From: an uncultured Bacteroides sp.
GTDB lineage: Bacteria > Bacteroidota > Bacteroidia > Bacteroidales > Bacteroidaceae
Direction: 5' to 3'
Assembly (NCBI RefSeq): GCF_900547205.1
Contig: NZ_URFY01000018.1
Coordinates: forward strand, 1-64,000
DNA: 64,000 bases
This document shows positions 8,152-15,635 of the stretch, piece by piece. A program made the translations under genes and the position numbers. Below the pieces are notes generated by a model. The model ran no database searches. It had not been told where the DNA came from and worked only from the letters and a program-made list of their open reading frames with translations. The first letter of the stretch is position 1; every line of letters begins with the position of its first letter.

Positions 8152-8159
8152 CAAAGATA
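8152..8159 (-). promoter_or_regulatory. Leftward early promoter, -7 element
   Basis: The minus strand reads TATCTTTG here, a perfect Bacteroides -7 box, directly abutting the operator at 8161. No clear -33 TTTG is seen at the right distance; the operator occupies that position. A repressor bound at 8161-8180 would cover the polymerase site, consistent with repression of the lytic operon in the lysogen. Confidence 0.55.
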
Positions 8160-8160
8160 T

Positions 8161-8220
8161 AATTGATATATCAAATGATAGCTATTTTAAATGTTAAATA
8201 TATCATTTGATATATCAATT
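8161..8220. promoter_or_regulatory. Prophage repressor operator, two-site inverted repeat
   Basis: Two perfect 20-bp arms (8161-8180 and 8201-8220) face each other across a 20-bp spacer. Each arm contains its own 12-bp palindrome, TTGATATATCAA, at 8163-8174 and 8207-8218. The site lies 18 bp before the repressor ATG and next to the leftward -7 box, the expected place for a lambda-type operator. The paired palindromes suggest two repressor dimers bound symmetrically. Confidence 0.75.
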
Positions 8221-8237
8221 TAAACTTATTCTAAATT

Positions 8238-9434
8238 ATGAACCAAGATATTATTCAGAGAATCAGGGAGATAATGGCCTGTTTTAAATATAACATATCC
8301 AAACTATCTCATAGGCTAAATATATCTCAATCCAATATGTCAGCAATACTGTCAGGCAAAAGATCTATCGGAGTTAACATGATTAATAGAATCAGTTCTT
8401 CTTTGGGAATAAATGAAGTATGGCTTACTACAGGCATTGGTGCTATGTTTAACATTGATCCAGATGGGATAGGAAGAAGAATGCAAATTATTAGAGATGA
8501 CATTGGAATGACAGCATCCCAAGTAGCCGTAGCACTAAATATCCCTGAGAAGACATTGAATGATATCGAATCGGGAACAACAATTCCAGATGAGGATATA
8601 GTCAGAAAATTCATAGAGCTAAGTGAAGCCGATCCCGCTTGGGTGTTTAGAGGAATCGGGAAAAAAATTGAGGGTCCATACCATTTAACAGCCATAATGA
8701 ATTTTAGTGGGCAACCAACCACAAATATCACATCTAAAAAGGCTTTTTTAGAAACTGATTCTAGCTCAGCAAATGAGAGTGACATATCTGAAAGAATACT
8801 CAATATCATTTATGATCTTTACAATAAAGATATAGAAAAAGTTGCTAAAGAAAGCCATATTTCAATCGATAGGCTAAATGAAATTGTATCCGGGAAATCT
8901 CCTACAAACTTAGAAGCATATCAAATCTCTAAACTAAAACAAGTAAATCCCGATTGGCTATTTACTGGGAAAGGTGAAATGCTTAATATCGATACAAATA
9001 GCTTTGACAATTATGTATCTTATAAGCTTGTACCACTTCTCAACCTTGATGCAGTTGGTGGGATGCACAGCCTTAACACCATTGATGGTACTGAATACAC
9101 AGAAAAATTAATCCCGTTCACGGATGCACAAGAAGGTGATGTAGCACTTGTTGTCTCAGGCAATAGCATGGACCCTACTTGCCCCGCGGGAAGTAAGGTT
9201 CTACTTCGGGAAGTTGTGAACTGGAATGAGTACTTTGGCTTTGGAAACATATTTGTAATTCACCTTACCGACAACAGGCGAATTTTGAAGGAAGTGCAAA
9301 AGTTTCCGGAGGACCCCAAAAACTATGTACTATGCAAATCACATAACGATAAATATCCAGAAGAAGAACTCCCCAAAAGCATGATTAAAAGTGTTTGGAA
9401 GGTAGTTAAGATATTGAATGAAAGAGGGTGGTGA
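8238..9434 (+). CDS. Prophage CI-type repressor: three HTH modules plus S24 peptidase
   Basis: The 398-aa protein shows three successive XRE-like helix-turn-helix modules. The first is at about 3-72 (ISKLSHRLNISQSNMSAILSG), the second at 78-145 (MTASQVAVALNIPEKTLNDIESG) and the third at 184-250 (VAKESHISIDRLNEIVSG). Modules 2 and 3 are followed by similar phrases (DPAWVFRGIGKKIEG, NPDWLFTGKGEML). The C-terminal part is a LexA/CI-like S24 peptidase with nucleophile S310 (SGNSMDP) and base K351 (RRILKEV); the self-cleavage point is probably in DAVGG at 271-275. It should repress the divergent early operon from the adjacent operator and be inactivated after DNA damage. Usual CI proteins have one HTH and about 200-250 residues, so this one is enlarged. 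Confidence 0.88.
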   Translation: MNQDIIQRIREIMACFKYNISKLSHRLNISQSNMSAILSGKRSIGVNMINRISSSLGINEVWLTTGIGAMFNIDPDGIGRRMQIIRDDIGMTASQVAVALNIPEKTLNDIESGTTIPDEDIVRKFIELSEADPAWVFRGIGKKIEGPYHLTAIMNFSGQPTTNITSKKAFLETDSSSANESDISERILNIIYDLYNKDIEKVAKESHISIDRLNEIVSGKSPTNLEAYQISKLKQVNPDWLFTGKGEMLNIDTNSFDNYVSYKLVPLLNLDAVGGMHSLNTIDGTEYTEKLIPFTDAQEGDVALVVSGNSMDPTCPAGSKVLLREVVNWNEYFGFGNIFVIHLTDNRRILKEVQKFPEDPKNYVLCKSHNDKYPEEELPKSMIKSVWKVVKILNERGW

Positions 9435-9458
9435 CCGATATTTATACCGAATACAACA

Positions 9459-10061
9459 ATGAAAAATGTTCTAGCGCTCATTATACTATTCTCTTGCCTT
9501 ATCTGTATTAATGCACAAGAGAATGATAATATTGGACTTTACATGAGGGCAGCCAAAGAAATGATAAATATCATGCCTTCAACAGTAATAGACCAGAAAG
9601 CAGATATATCATTATTTGGCTGGGAAAAGCCCTGTATCTCCATGTTTATAAAAGAGGAACTTTCAAGAGTCTACACTAAGAATAGACAGCCTGAGTTTTT
9701 CTTCTTTTTCCCGAATAAGTCAGAGACAACATCAACAAGTACGAGTAAGATTTCTCAGATTATAATAAATTACCCTTTCGTTTATGCTAAATCACCTGAT
9801 GATTTTACGCTTATAAGATTATTTAAAATAAAAAACGAACGGGCTTATAGATTGGAGAAGACAAAGGCGCTATCGTCTAGGAACGATTTCAATGTTTTAG
9901 ATATTGATACTATACCATTTACAACTATACCTATCTCTGATACAGCTTATAAAATAATTCTGGATTCAGAATTACCTGTAGGCGAATATGGTTTTATACT
10001 TAAAGAAAAAACTCCATATAAAGAGATTGTATATGATTTTAGTATAGAAACCCTAAAGTAG
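9459..10061 (+). CDS. Secreted hypothetical protein in the prophage immunity operon
   Basis: This 200-aa product has a clear Sec signal peptide (MKNVLALIILFSCLICINAQ). The mature part is beta-rich and ends with the phrase LPVGEYGFILKEKTPYKEI, seen in several Bacteroides envelope proteins of unknown role. The gene follows the repressor by 24 bp on the same strand and is 7 bp from the next open frame, so it is likely expressed in the lysogen. That pattern fits a lysogenic-conversion gene, perhaps affecting the host surface or superinfection, but no function is established. Confidence 0.65.
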   Translation: MKNVLALIILFSCLICINAQENDNIGLYMRAAKEMINIMPSTVIDQKADISLFGWEKPCISMFIKEELSRVYTKNRQPEFFFFFPNKSETTSTSTSKISQIIINYPFVYAKSPDDFTLIRLFKIKNERAYRLEKTKALSSRNDFNVLDIDTIPFTTIPISDTAYKIILDSELPVGEYGFILKEKTPYKEIVYDFSIETLK

Positions 10062-10136
10062 ATGTGAATGCCACATTGCCATAGCAGTAATATTGCTGCT
10101 ACTGTTCCTTTTGAGTTAAATAATCGACTTACAAAT

Positions 10137-10934
10137 ATGAATAAGAATCAATCAGAACATTCAATACTCTACAAATATCTCGATATTAAAGGAGCTAACA
10201 AGATGCTTTCGCATAGTAATCTCCAATTTACTAATGCAACCCAATTTAACGATCCATTCGATTGCCATCCGAGCTTAATAGACTTTTCAAGAGTTCCTCG
10301 TGAAAAATGCAAAGGATGGACGCCGGGCATTATCGAACTGGTTGAATCGGACCGATACAGAAGATACCGGGAAAACGCTTGGATATGTTGCTTATCGAAA
10401 GTTTTTGATTCGATATTAATGTGGAGTTATTATAATAGTCATAAAGGGGTATGCATCGGCTTAAACAGAGAAATAGTCGCAAATTATCTCAATATATCAC
10501 AAGGAATGGTGGTTGCCAATTTTGGGTATGATGTGCTATATCGTGATATAATTGAGAAACCTGACTACTTCCATGACGAGATAGATTTCTTTCATTATCA
10601 GATATGTACTAAAGCTAAGGATTGGGAACATGAGCAAGAGGTACGTATGTTTATTTTAAACCCCTCCCTTAGCTGTATGTTGCATTATGAAGATGATAAT
10701 CATAATGATGGTAAAGATGAACCAATAATTTTGAAAGAAGCAAAGGCATATATAGAAATTGGAGGAGAATGTTTTGAATCCATACATCTTGGTGTTAACA
10801 TAAACAAAAAGGAGAAAGAGGAGATAATCAAAGCTGCAAGAAATCTAAACCCTGATATCAAAATCTATCAGATGGAATTAGATGCGAATGCTTTCAGGTT
10901 AAGATACAAACCAATTATGAGTGAGTTAGTATAG
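10137..10934 (+). CDS. DUF2971 family protein, prophage cargo
   Basis: The protein (about 265 aa from the ATG at 10137) has the DUF2971 signatures: LYKYLDIKGANKML at the start, TNATQFNDPFDCHP, WICCLSKVFDSILMWSYY and SHKGVCIGLNRE. The frame is open back to 10068, but the DUF2971 pattern begins only after the internal ATG. It lies behind the repressor and the secreted protein, so it is likely transcribed in the lysogen. DUF2971 proteins are widespread in mobile elements and of unknown activity. A defence or immunity role is an inference from position. Confidence 0.8.
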   Translation: MNKNQSEHSILYKYLDIKGANKMLSHSNLQFTNATQFNDPFDCHPSLIDFSRVPREKCKGWTPGIIELVESDRYRRYRENAWICCLSKVFDSILMWSYYNSHKGVCIGLNREIVANYLNISQGMVVANFGYDVLYRDIIEKPDYFHDEIDFFHYQICTKAKDWEHEQEVRMFILNPSLSCMLHYEDDNHNDGKDEPIILKEAKAYIEIGGECFESIHLGVNINKKEKEEIIKAARNLNPDIKIYQMELDANAFRLRYKPIMSELV

Positions 10935-10953
10935 GGAGCAACTCACTCATAAT
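10914..10953. terminator. Hairpin between convergent DUF2971 and integrase genes
   Basis: Two 14-bp arms (10914-10927 and 10940-10953, ATTATGAGTGAGTT and its complement) form a perfect stem with a 12-nt loop. The stem overlaps the stop codon of the DUF2971 gene. There is no strong T run on either side, so it may act as a bidirectional transcript end or stabiliser. Confidence 0.5.
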
Positions 10954-10976
10954 AATCAAAAGTCTGCGCTATAATC

Positions 10977-12185
10977 TTAAATTTCAACCCTCACACTATT
11001 CAAATAGTCAATCACCTTCCGATTAGCCTCATCTATTTTCTTCCGGTCGAAGTTAATATAGATAGACGTGACCTCTGATCCAATTTCATGACCAAGAGCC
11101 GCGGAGATAGTTTCTTTCGGGATGTCGAGTTCTGCCGCAATAGTCGCCCATGTGTGACGTGCCCAATAACTTGAAATCTCAGGTAAAATAGGTTCCCGGT
11201 CTTTTCTCCCGCCTAGTCCTGCCCGGGTAGTCGGTCCTATCTGTTTCAACCCTATTCCCATGCGATGGAGGAAGTCTTTGTAATTCTTGTATTCGTCGAG
11301 AACATTTAATAGATACTCCTTACCTCGGTATCTTTCGATAATCTCCAAGGCTTCCGGTTCTACTTTTATAGAATACAATTTAGATGTTTTGGCTCTGTTA
11401 TATTCTATCCTGCCGTTAATTATCTGCTTTAGATTGAATAGGTCTACCGCATTTATCCCTATAAGATATATCATTAGTATGAAGATATCGCGGTAGCGTG
11501 TCTGGTAATCCTCGCAGTCGTAATCACGCAACAAGGCAACTTGATCTGCTGTTAACGACCGTTTAGCTGTCTCCTCCTTCTTTATCTTGAACTTTCGAAA
11601 TGGATATAGCGTAGTTAGTTCATTGTCAATGGCATAGTTAAATACAGCACGTATGTTACGCAGATGTATGGCATAAGCATTTGTCTTCATGCCGGAGTCT
11701 TTCATATACTTCTCAAAGCGTTTCAACCAGTCGATATCCATTGTATCAAAAGTACAAGTCTTATCAAACTGAGCTATCTTATTCAGCGTCGATGTGTACA
11801 CCACCTTAGTACCGGCCTTATCCTTCTGGTTTATGAAATCGGACACATAATCAACAAAGCACTTTGATTTCTCCTGCACATAGCCCGGCAGGCACTTTTC
11901 AAGAATAGCCTTTAATGCCTTATCGGACATCTCTTTTAACTTGCCATCCATCTCTAGCCGGAAGATAACATTTTCCATATCGCTAAGCATTTTGCGCAAT
12001 GCCGCATTCTTTGTCCGGTAATTGGGTTCCCTGTTGGTAAACTCACTACCGGTCCACCTCTCTTGTAATGCAGAGTATCCGGTAGAAAGAAAAAAAGTTC
12101 CCTTGTTATGAACGTTAAGCTTCAAAGGAAACAATCCATCTTTCTTTGCCCTACGAGTGTCTAAGTAAAATTTGACGGTTACCAT
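10977..12185 (-). CDS. Prophage tyrosine integrase
   Basis: A tyrosine recombinase of the Bacteroidetes type with an arm-type N-terminal domain (VKFYLDTRRAKKDG), a SAM-like core-binding domain at about 105-195 and a catalytic domain at about 210-395. The frame opens at a TTG (12206); the ATG at 12185 gives the usual MVTVKFYLD start and 402 aa. Numbering from there, R343 (WARHT), H366 (LGH) and Y376 (SIYINF) are present. The Arg I position is Asn (GIN, residue 245) and the HxxR histidine is Tyr. Loss of Arg I is known in the CTnDOT integrase. Repeats of TTTGCAA type at 12249-12290 upstream may be arm or regulatory sites. The tRNA-Gly beside it is the probable target. Confidence 0.9.
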   Translation of the reverse strand: MVTVKFYLDTRRAKKDGLFPLKLNVHNKGTFFLSTGYSALQERWTGSEFTNREPNYRTKNAALRKMLSDMENVIFRLEMDGKLKEMSDKALKAILEKCLPGYVQEKSKCFVDYVSDFINQKDKAGTKVVYTSTLNKIAQFDKTCTFDTMDIDWLKRFEKYMKDSGMKTNAYAIHLRNIRAVFNYAIDNELTTLYPFRKFKIKKEETAKRSLTADQVALLRDYDCEDYQTRYRDIFILMIYLIGINAVDLFNLKQIINGRIEYNRAKTSKLYSIKVEPEALEIIERYRGKEYLLNVLDEYKNYKDFLHRMGIGLKQIGPTTRAGLGGRKDREPILPEISSYWARHTWATIAAELDIPKETISAALGHEIGSEVTSIYINFDRKKIDEANRKVIDYLNSVRVEI

Positions 12186-12248
12186 ATCTTCATTTTTTAG
12201 GTTCAACCCGCGTCCTTTAGTCCATATGGGCTAAGTGGCGTGAGTTCG

Positions 12249-12293
12249 TTTGCAAATTGCAAATATGCGCAAGGAATTTGCAATGCAAATATA
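12249..12293. repeat. Short TTTGCAA repeats upstream of the integrase
   Basis: The motif TTTGCAA and its complement TTGCAAA occur several times within 45 bp, with TTTGCAAATTGCAAA at 12249-12263 close to palindromic. On the minus strand TATATTTG (12293-12286) could be the -7 box of the integrase promoter. These repeats may be integrase arm sites or a regulator site; the sequence alone cannot tell. Confidence 0.4.
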
Positions 12294-12346
12294 AGAAACA
12301 ACCGTTAAAACACCCCTAAAACGGGATTTAATTAAAACTAAGAACA

Positions 12347-12379
12347 TAAAAAAAGCACTTACTATTATCGTAAGTGCTT
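12347..12379 (-). terminator. Terminator after tRNA-Gly
   Basis: A 10-bp perfect stem (12353-12362 with 12370-12379, AAGCACTTAC type) is followed in the minus direction by a run of T residues (A run 12347-12354 on the plus strand). It lies 10 bp beyond the encoded CCA of the tRNA. Confidence 0.8.
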
Positions 12380-12388
12380 GATTTTCAG

Positions 12389-12464
12389 TGGAGCGGTAAG
12401 CGAGACTCGAACTCGTGACCCTTAGCTTGGGAAGCTAATGCTCTACCAACTGAGCTACTACCGC
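12389..12464 (-). tRNA. tRNA-Gly (anticodon CCC)
   Basis: The minus strand folds as a cloverleaf: a 7-bp acceptor stem starting GCGGTAG, D arm with AGCTCAGTTGGTAGAGC, anticodon stem TTAGC/GCTAA with loop TTCCCAA (anticodon CCC), and T arm with GTTCGAGTC. The CCA end is encoded (12391-12389). Its 3' end points toward the integrase and the prophage, so it probably carries the attachment core. The left attachment site is outside the window, so this cannot be confirmed here. Confidence 0.95.
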
Positions 12465-12471
12465 AACATTA

Positions 12472-12538
12472 CACCGTTTCTAAGCAGAAGCCTGACGAAA
12501 CGGTGATGCAAAAGTAAGCATAATTTTTATATCTCAAA
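12472..12538 (-). promoter_or_regulatory. Promoter and leader hairpin of tRNA-Gly
   Basis: On the minus strand TTTG (12538-12535) and TACTTTTG (12516-12509) form a -33/-7 pair with an 18-bp spacer. The short leader contains a 9-bp perfect stem, CACCGTTTC at 12472-12480 with GAAACGGTG at 12497-12505, just before the mature 5' end at 12464. It may guide 5' processing. Confidence 0.5.
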
Positions 12539-12550
12539 AATATTTCAAGA

Positions 12551-13021
12551 TTAATATAGTTTTTCCTTCAACGATGATACTTTCTGATAAACTTCGCGAT
12601 AAACATTATCACCCAGTTGGAACAGAAGTATCAATTTATCTTTTTCTATTCGATAAGAAATAGGAATCTGCGCTTCTCTGGTAGGATTGCCACAATAGAA
12701 TTTTGTTTTTTCATAATAGAGTCCTTTAGCTATAATATGATAACTTCCGGAACGAGTAATCTTGTATGGATAAAGCACATCTAAAATTTTAGAATTGCGC
12801 TTAGGAACATCATAAAAGCTACTTTGTGCATTCTTGATAATTGCATCCAGATTGTAATAATTACCCTGTTTATCAAATACTTTATATCTGATATTTTTCG
12901 AAGTGTTTTTAGAACTAATTAGCATCCATATACCCTCCAAATCTTTACTCAAACAGAAGTTGGGAATTAAGAAGAGAAATGAAACTGCCAATAGAATCTT
13001 ACATAATAGTTTTGTTTTCAT
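12551..13021 (-). CDS. Small secreted lipocalin-like protein
   Basis: The 156-aa protein has a Sec signal peptide (about 1-25, ending NFCLSKD). The mature part begins LEGIWMLISSKN and contains YKVFDKQGNYYNL, a pattern seen in Bacteroides lipocalin-like/DUF4488-type proteins with a beta-barrel core. It is a single gene upstream of the tRNA and read leftward. A TATCTTTG -7 box lies at 13082-13075. The substrate is unknown, and the family match is from memory of the pattern, so the name is tentative. Confidence 0.6.
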   Translation of the reverse strand: MKTKLLCKILLAVSFLFLIPNFCLSKDLEGIWMLISSKNTSKNIRYKVFDKQGNYYNLDAIIKNAQSSFYDVPKRNSKILDVLYPYKITRSGSYHIIAKGLYYEKTKFYCGNPTREAQIPISYRIEKDKLILLFQLGDNVYREVYQKVSSLKEKLY

Positions 13022-13074
13022 AATAATTTGATTAAAGTTATACTATATATTACATTTTTGCTGAGTCGTTTACA

Positions 13075-13082
13075 CAAAGATA
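13075..13082 (-). promoter_or_regulatory. -7 box for the lipocalin-like gene
   Basis: The minus strand reads TATCTTTG 54 bp upstream of the ATG at 13021. No TTTG is found at the expected -33 distance, so only the -7 part is supported. Confidence 0.35.
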
Positions 13083-13222
13083 GGCATAATCTTTATAAAC
13101 CCTATTTTTGCCCTCAATATTTTATTTATTGGAGATAATTACACCTTACTTATTTATTAGAATGAACAAACTTATCTTTTCATCTGTTAGAAAGTCTCAA
13201 AACCAGATATAACCTAACCAGC

Positions 13223-14635
13223 ATGAAAAGAAATAAGCTACTTTTTGCACTATTGACTTTGTATTTTCCCGTTTCTCAGGCAGACGCACAGACACCATTA
13301 AGTTTTGAAGAATCACTGTACCTGCTTAAACAAGGAAATCAGAGCATGAAGATAGCCGATAAAGGTATTGAAATTGCCAAAGCAGAGCGGGACAAACTCA
13401 ATGCTTTCTGGTACCCCAGTCTGCAATCTACAGGGGCTTTTGTGCATATGTCGGAGAAGATTGAAGTGAAACAACCTTTGTCTCAATTCACAGATCCGGC
13501 CAAAGACTTTGTGCATTCTATTATTCCCAACGACCAAATAATCTCATCTATTCTGGATAAAATAGGAACGAATACTCTCGTATTCCCATTGACTCCCAGA
13601 AACCTAACTACCATTGATTTATCTGCAGAATGGGTGCTCTTTGCCGGCGGCAAACGGTTTCGCGCAACTGAAATCGGACGAACGATGGTAGATATGGCAC
13701 ATGAGAATCGTGCACAGACCGCTGCCACCCAACTGAATCTATTGGCAGAAAGTTATTATGGACTGAGATTGGCACAACAAATTGTAACTGTGCGCGAGGA
13801 AACCTACAAAGGTTTACTGAAACATTATGAGAATGCCTTAAAACTGGAAGCTGCCGGAATGATTGATAAAGCAGGACGTCTTTTTGCACAAGTAAATATG
13901 GATGAAGCCAAACGGGCGTTGGAAGCAGCTAGAAAAGAGGAAATTGTAGTGCAAAGCGCCCTTAAAGCCTTGTTGAATAAGAAAGATACAGACGATAATA
14001 TCGTCCCTACTTCTCCCCTTTTCATGAATGACTCCTTACCGCCTAAGATGCTTTTCGAAATGTCGGTAACTAGTGGAAACTATGCTCTTAACCAACTACA
14101 ACTACAAGAGCATATCGCCCAACAAGAAATACGAATTGCCCAAAGCGGTTATTTGCCGAATATAGCTTTTTTCGGTAAACAGACGTTGTATTCGCACGGC
14201 ATTCAAAGTAATTTGGTGCCGCGCACAATGATAGGTATTGGTTTTACATGGAATCTGTTTGACGGTCTGGATCGTGAAAAGAAAGTCCGCCAGTCCAAAC
14301 TCACACAGCAAACTTTAGCTTTGGGTAAAATGAAAGCACGCGATGATCTCGCTGTTGGCGTAGACAAGCTATACGCACAGTTACAAAAAGCTCAGGATAA
14401 TGTTAAAGCACTAAATGCAACCATCGCTTTGAGTGAGGAATTGGTACGTATCCGAAAAAAATCATTCGCCGAAGGAATGGCAACCTCCACCGAAGTCATT
14501 GATGCCGAAACCATGCTGTCTACAGTGAAAGTTGCCCGTCTGGCAGCCTATTATGAATATGATGTGACACTTATGAATTTACTTTCACTCTGTGGCACAC
14601 CGGAACAATTTGTAAACTATCAACCTAAACCATAA
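13223..14635 (+). CDS. TolC family outer membrane efflux protein
   Basis: The 470-aa protein has a signal peptide (ends VSQADAQTP) and the two-fold OEP repeat of TolC proteins: long helices rich in Ala/Gln/Glu at about 45-75 and 180-245, and again at about 300-330 and 365-445. The phrases LAESYYGLRLAQQI and GFTWNLFDGLDREKK, with a conserved STEVIDAETML segment, are typical of the family. It opens an operon with the membrane-fusion protein 6 bp downstream and two ABC permeases. It should form the outer membrane exit duct of this export system. Confidence 0.93.
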   Translation: MKRNKLLFALLTLYFPVSQADAQTPLSFEESLYLLKQGNQSMKIADKGIEIAKAERDKLNAFWYPSLQSTGAFVHMSEKIEVKQPLSQFTDPAKDFVHSIIPNDQIISSILDKIGTNTLVFPLTPRNLTTIDLSAEWVLFAGGKRFRATEIGRTMVDMAHENRAQTAATQLNLLAESYYGLRLAQQIVTVREETYKGLLKHYENALKLEAAGMIDKAGRLFAQVNMDEAKRALEAARKEEIVVQSALKALLNKKDTDDNIVPTSPLFMNDSLPPKMLFEMSVTSGNYALNQLQLQEHIAQQEIRIAQSGYLPNIAFFGKQTLYSHGIQSNLVPRTMIGIGFTWNLFDGLDREKKVRQSKLTQQTLALGKMKARDDLAVGVDKLYAQLQKAQDNVKALNATIALSEELVRIRKKSFAEGMATSTEVIDAETMLSTVKVARLAAYYEYDVTLMNLLSLCGTPEQFVNYQPKP

Positions 14636-14641
14636 CGAACA

Positions 14642-15628
14642 ATGAAACCAACCAGTAGAACCCTTTCGTGGGCTTTTATCATTATTTTGCTAATCGTCGG
14701 CATTTTTACGGCTCTCGGAATACTGTTAATGCACAAGCAGCCACTCGTCTTGCAAGGACAGGCAGAAGCAACTGAAATCCGTATCAGCGGGAAACTTCCG
14801 GGACGTATCGACACCTTCTTCGTTCGGGAAGGCGACTGGGTACGCCAAGGCGATACACTTGTCGTTATCAACAGCCCCGAAATACACGCAAAGTATCAAC
14901 AAGTCAATGCTTTGGAACAAGTGGCAGTGCAACAGAACAAGAAAGTGGATGCCGGAACCCGCAGACAAATAGTGGCTACGGCATTGCAACTATGGAATAA
15001 AACAAAGAGCGACCTCACTCTGGCTCAAACGACTTACAACCGTATTCTTACCTTATATAAAGACAGCGTAGTCACCTCACAAAGAAAAGATGAAGTGGAA
15101 GCCTTCTATAAAGCAGCCGTAGCAGCCGAACGTGCTGCTTACGAACAGTATCAAATGGCTATGGACGGTGCACAAAAGGAAGATAAAGCGTCCGCAGCCA
15201 GCATGGTTGATGCCGCACGGAGCACGGTAGATGAAGTCTCCGCTTTACTGGTAGATGCCCGGCTGACTGCACCGGAGGACGGACAAATTGCCACTATCTT
15301 TCCTAAACGCGGTGAACTCGTAGCACCGGGAACTCCTATTATGAATCTGGTAGTGATGGACGACGTTCATGTGGTTATCAATGTTCGCGAAGACCTGATG
15401 CCTCAATTTAAAATGGAGGGAACATTCTTTGCTGACGTACCCGCTATCGGCAAAAAGAATATTCAATTTAAAATATATTATATCAGCCCGTTAGGTAGCT
15501 TCGCCACTTGGAAATCGACCAAGCAAACTGGTAGCTACGACTTACGCACATTCGAGATTCATGCACGACCGACACAAAAAGTGGAAGACTTGCGTCCCGG
15601 CATGTCTGTATTGTTGACACTAAATTAA
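14642..15628 (+). CDS. HlyD/EmrA family periplasmic adaptor
   Basis: This 328-aa protein has one N-terminal membrane anchor (about 8-29), a biotinyl-lipoyl half motif (ATEIRISGKLPGRIDTF, VREGDWVRQGDTLVVI), a helical hairpin at about 80-195 and the second lipoyl half (ARLTAPEDGQIATIFPKRGELV), followed by a beta-barrel domain. It is flanked by the TolC gene (6-bp gap) and the first permease (7-bp gap). It should bridge the inner-membrane permeases to the TolC duct. Confidence 0.93.
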   Translation: MKPTSRTLSWAFIIILLIVGIFTALGILLMHKQPLVLQGQAEATEIRISGKLPGRIDTFFVREGDWVRQGDTLVVINSPEIHAKYQQVNALEQVAVQQNKKVDAGTRRQIVATALQLWNKTKSDLTLAQTTYNRILTLYKDSVVTSQRKDEVEAFYKAAVAAERAAYEQYQMAMDGAQKEDKASAASMVDAARSTVDEVSALLVDARLTAPEDGQIATIFPKRGELVAPGTPIMNLVVMDDVHVVINVREDLMPQFKMEGTFFADVPAIGKKNIQFKIYYISPLGSFATWKSTKQTGSYDLRTFEIHARPTQKVEDLRPGMSVLLTLN

Positions 15629-15635
15629 CTAAGGA

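Larger units (their letters stand above)
7878..8237. other. Prophage immunity control region (360 bp, no protein gene)
   Basis: This stretch separates the leftward early operon from the rightward repressor operon. It holds a compound stem-loop (7901-7962), a rightward promoter with full Bacteroides consensus (8031-8062), a leftward -7 box (8152-8159) and the large inverted-repeat operator (8161-8220). On the minus strand a 17-codon frame (MFYGTNGGF...) lies in the early leader; it could be a leader peptide but has no other support. Confidence 0.7.
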
